DNA of 64,000 nucleotides from Augochlora pura (Eukaryota > Arthropoda > Insecta > Hymenoptera > Halictidae): positions 11,211,714-11,275,713 of the forward strand of contig NC_135777.1 of the NCBI RefSeq assembly GCF_028453695.1, given 5' to 3'. Shown piece after piece: positions 63,102-64,000 of this stretch. A program made the translations under genes and the position numbers. Positions within the stretch are counted from its first letter, which is position 1, and the number at the start of each line of letters is the position of its first letter. The notes under the pieces are model-generated. The model saw nothing but the letters and a program-made list of their open reading frames with translations. It ran no database searches and had not been told where the DNA came from.

Positions 63102-63149
<48 letters not shown>
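63102..63149. repeat. (CT)n microsatellite
   Basis: The longest perfect CT run in the window, about 48 bp, in a GC-rich block near the right edge. Confidence 0.95.
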
Positions 63150-63152
<3 letters not shown>

Positions 63153-64000
63153 CTTTCTTACTCCCCTTATTTCTCTTACTCTTTCTCAATATCTGCCGCG
63201 TCTCTTCGCCTCGCATGCTCTTGCACGGACCGTCCGCAAGGAACGACCGGCGAGTCGAGACCGGATCGACTCGATCGCTCGTAGAAATTAATCTCGAGCG
63301 GCAATGATTTCGTTTCACAGCCACCTGTGCGGCACTTGACCTCGCGTCCCCTCTTCTCCTCTCGGCTCCGATCGAAACATCGTCGAGATACAGACGGCAA
63401 CGAGACACCTTCCGAGGAATTTTTCATCGTGATCAGATCGGAAGACGAGAGGTCGCCTCCAAGTACAAATGGTTCGGACCAAGGTACCGGGCAACTGTTC
63501 GCTAAAGTTCTAGGGTTTCCGAGACGCGCGTGGCTTTGCAGCAGCTGGCAAAGGCGAACACGAAGGCAGGTTCTCAGCCGTTTAAATACCTCGCCGGTGA
63601 TTCGGATCGGCCTCGGTGCAATCGGTTCGCTCGATCGCGGTCTCGTTCTTCGGACATATTGCACGGTCGAACGCTAATAACTGGTCGTTGTTGCGGGAAA
63701 ATTCTCCCGGTCGAAATTGACTCCATTCACGGCTCGAGCTTGTTGTGTTGCATCGATCTCTCGCGTGTTCCGCCGCGTGTTTCTGCCGCAGGTACATACC
63801 ATATATCGGTGGCAGACGTGGCCAAGAATCGAGGCGAGGAGAATGATTCACGTATCGCCGCGGACCTGATAATTTCCATACTACTCGGTGACTAACGCGC
63901 GATTAGAGTCGCGCCACAAATTTTTCCCGTGGCCAGCGAACCAGTTCCGTTCTCGTTCTTGTTCCTCCGTGTTCTACACCGTCGAGAGCAGAGGCCGGCC

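Larger units (their letters stand above)
31757..64000 (+). other. Intron of more than 32 kb (pnt-like gene), open at the right edge
   Basis: No further exon that continues the frame was found up to 64,000. Sequence for the expected PPLTPGT segment and the following PNT domain is absent. The stretch alternates AT-rich blocks full of transposon relics (32.0-32.7, 33.4-34.3, 34.7-36.2, 37.8-38.8, 40.2-40.8, 41.5-44.6, 45.3-46.4, 49.2-49.8, 51.0-51.6, 52.8-54.5, 56.1-58.6, 60.7-61.8 kb) with GC-rich, CpG-rich blocks bearing GA/CT tracts (32.8-33.3, 36.2-36.8, 38.8-39.8, 41.0-41.5, 42.2-42.8, 46.6-47.2, 48.1-49.2, 49.8-52.7, 54.6-56.0, 58.6-60.7, 61.8-64.0 kb). One candidate nested gene is listed separately. 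Confidence 0.5.

Overview
This window is nuclear DNA from an insect, most likely a hymenopteran and probably a bee. Three things point there: proteins with clear insect-type orthologues, small introns of about 60-120 bp in the left part, and GC-rich, CpG-rich intronic DNA alternating with AT-rich blocks that carry insect LINE, Tc1/mariner-like, hAT-like and piggyBac-like relics. The species cannot be fixed from sequence alone.

Left part (1-13,250) is compact and gene-dense. A pinin (Pnn) gene runs on the minus strand (coding 1395-3108, 5 exons, 380 aa). It is head-to-head with the DNA polymerase epsilon catalytic subunit gene (POLE / DNApol-epsilon255; coding 3786-11862 on plus, 18 exons, 2275 aa); the two start codons are 677 bp apart. 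Tail-to-tail with POLE is the small mitochondrial ATP synthase coupling factor 6 gene (ATPsynCF6; 12087-12778 on minus, 3 coding exons, 98 aa). All three reading frames were rebuilt exon by exon, and every splice phase closes.

Right part (13,250-64,000) is almost entirely the 5' portion of one large plus-strand gene. It has a possible non-coding first exon near 13.7-13.97 kb, a first coding exon (20294-20398, 35 codons) and a second coding exon (31549-31756, 69 codons plus 1 nt). The rest of the window is an intron of more than 32 kb. The encoded N-terminus, and the phase that would open a following Asp codon, fit the P2-type N-terminus of the ETS transcription factor Pointed (pnt). That identity rests on resemblance, because the PNT and ETS domains lie beyond the window.

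The introns hold many GA/CT tracts, GC-rich islands that may be alternative promoters or enhancers, microsatellites and decayed transposons. The most interesting accessory item is a candidate small secreted-peptide gene at 40,019-40,470, with a signal peptide and a possible two-exon structure. It lies inside a 4.9-kb segment bounded by unusually similar inverted TTAACCCC termini (35,748-40,681). No tRNA, rRNA, CRISPR, operon or bacterial features were seen.
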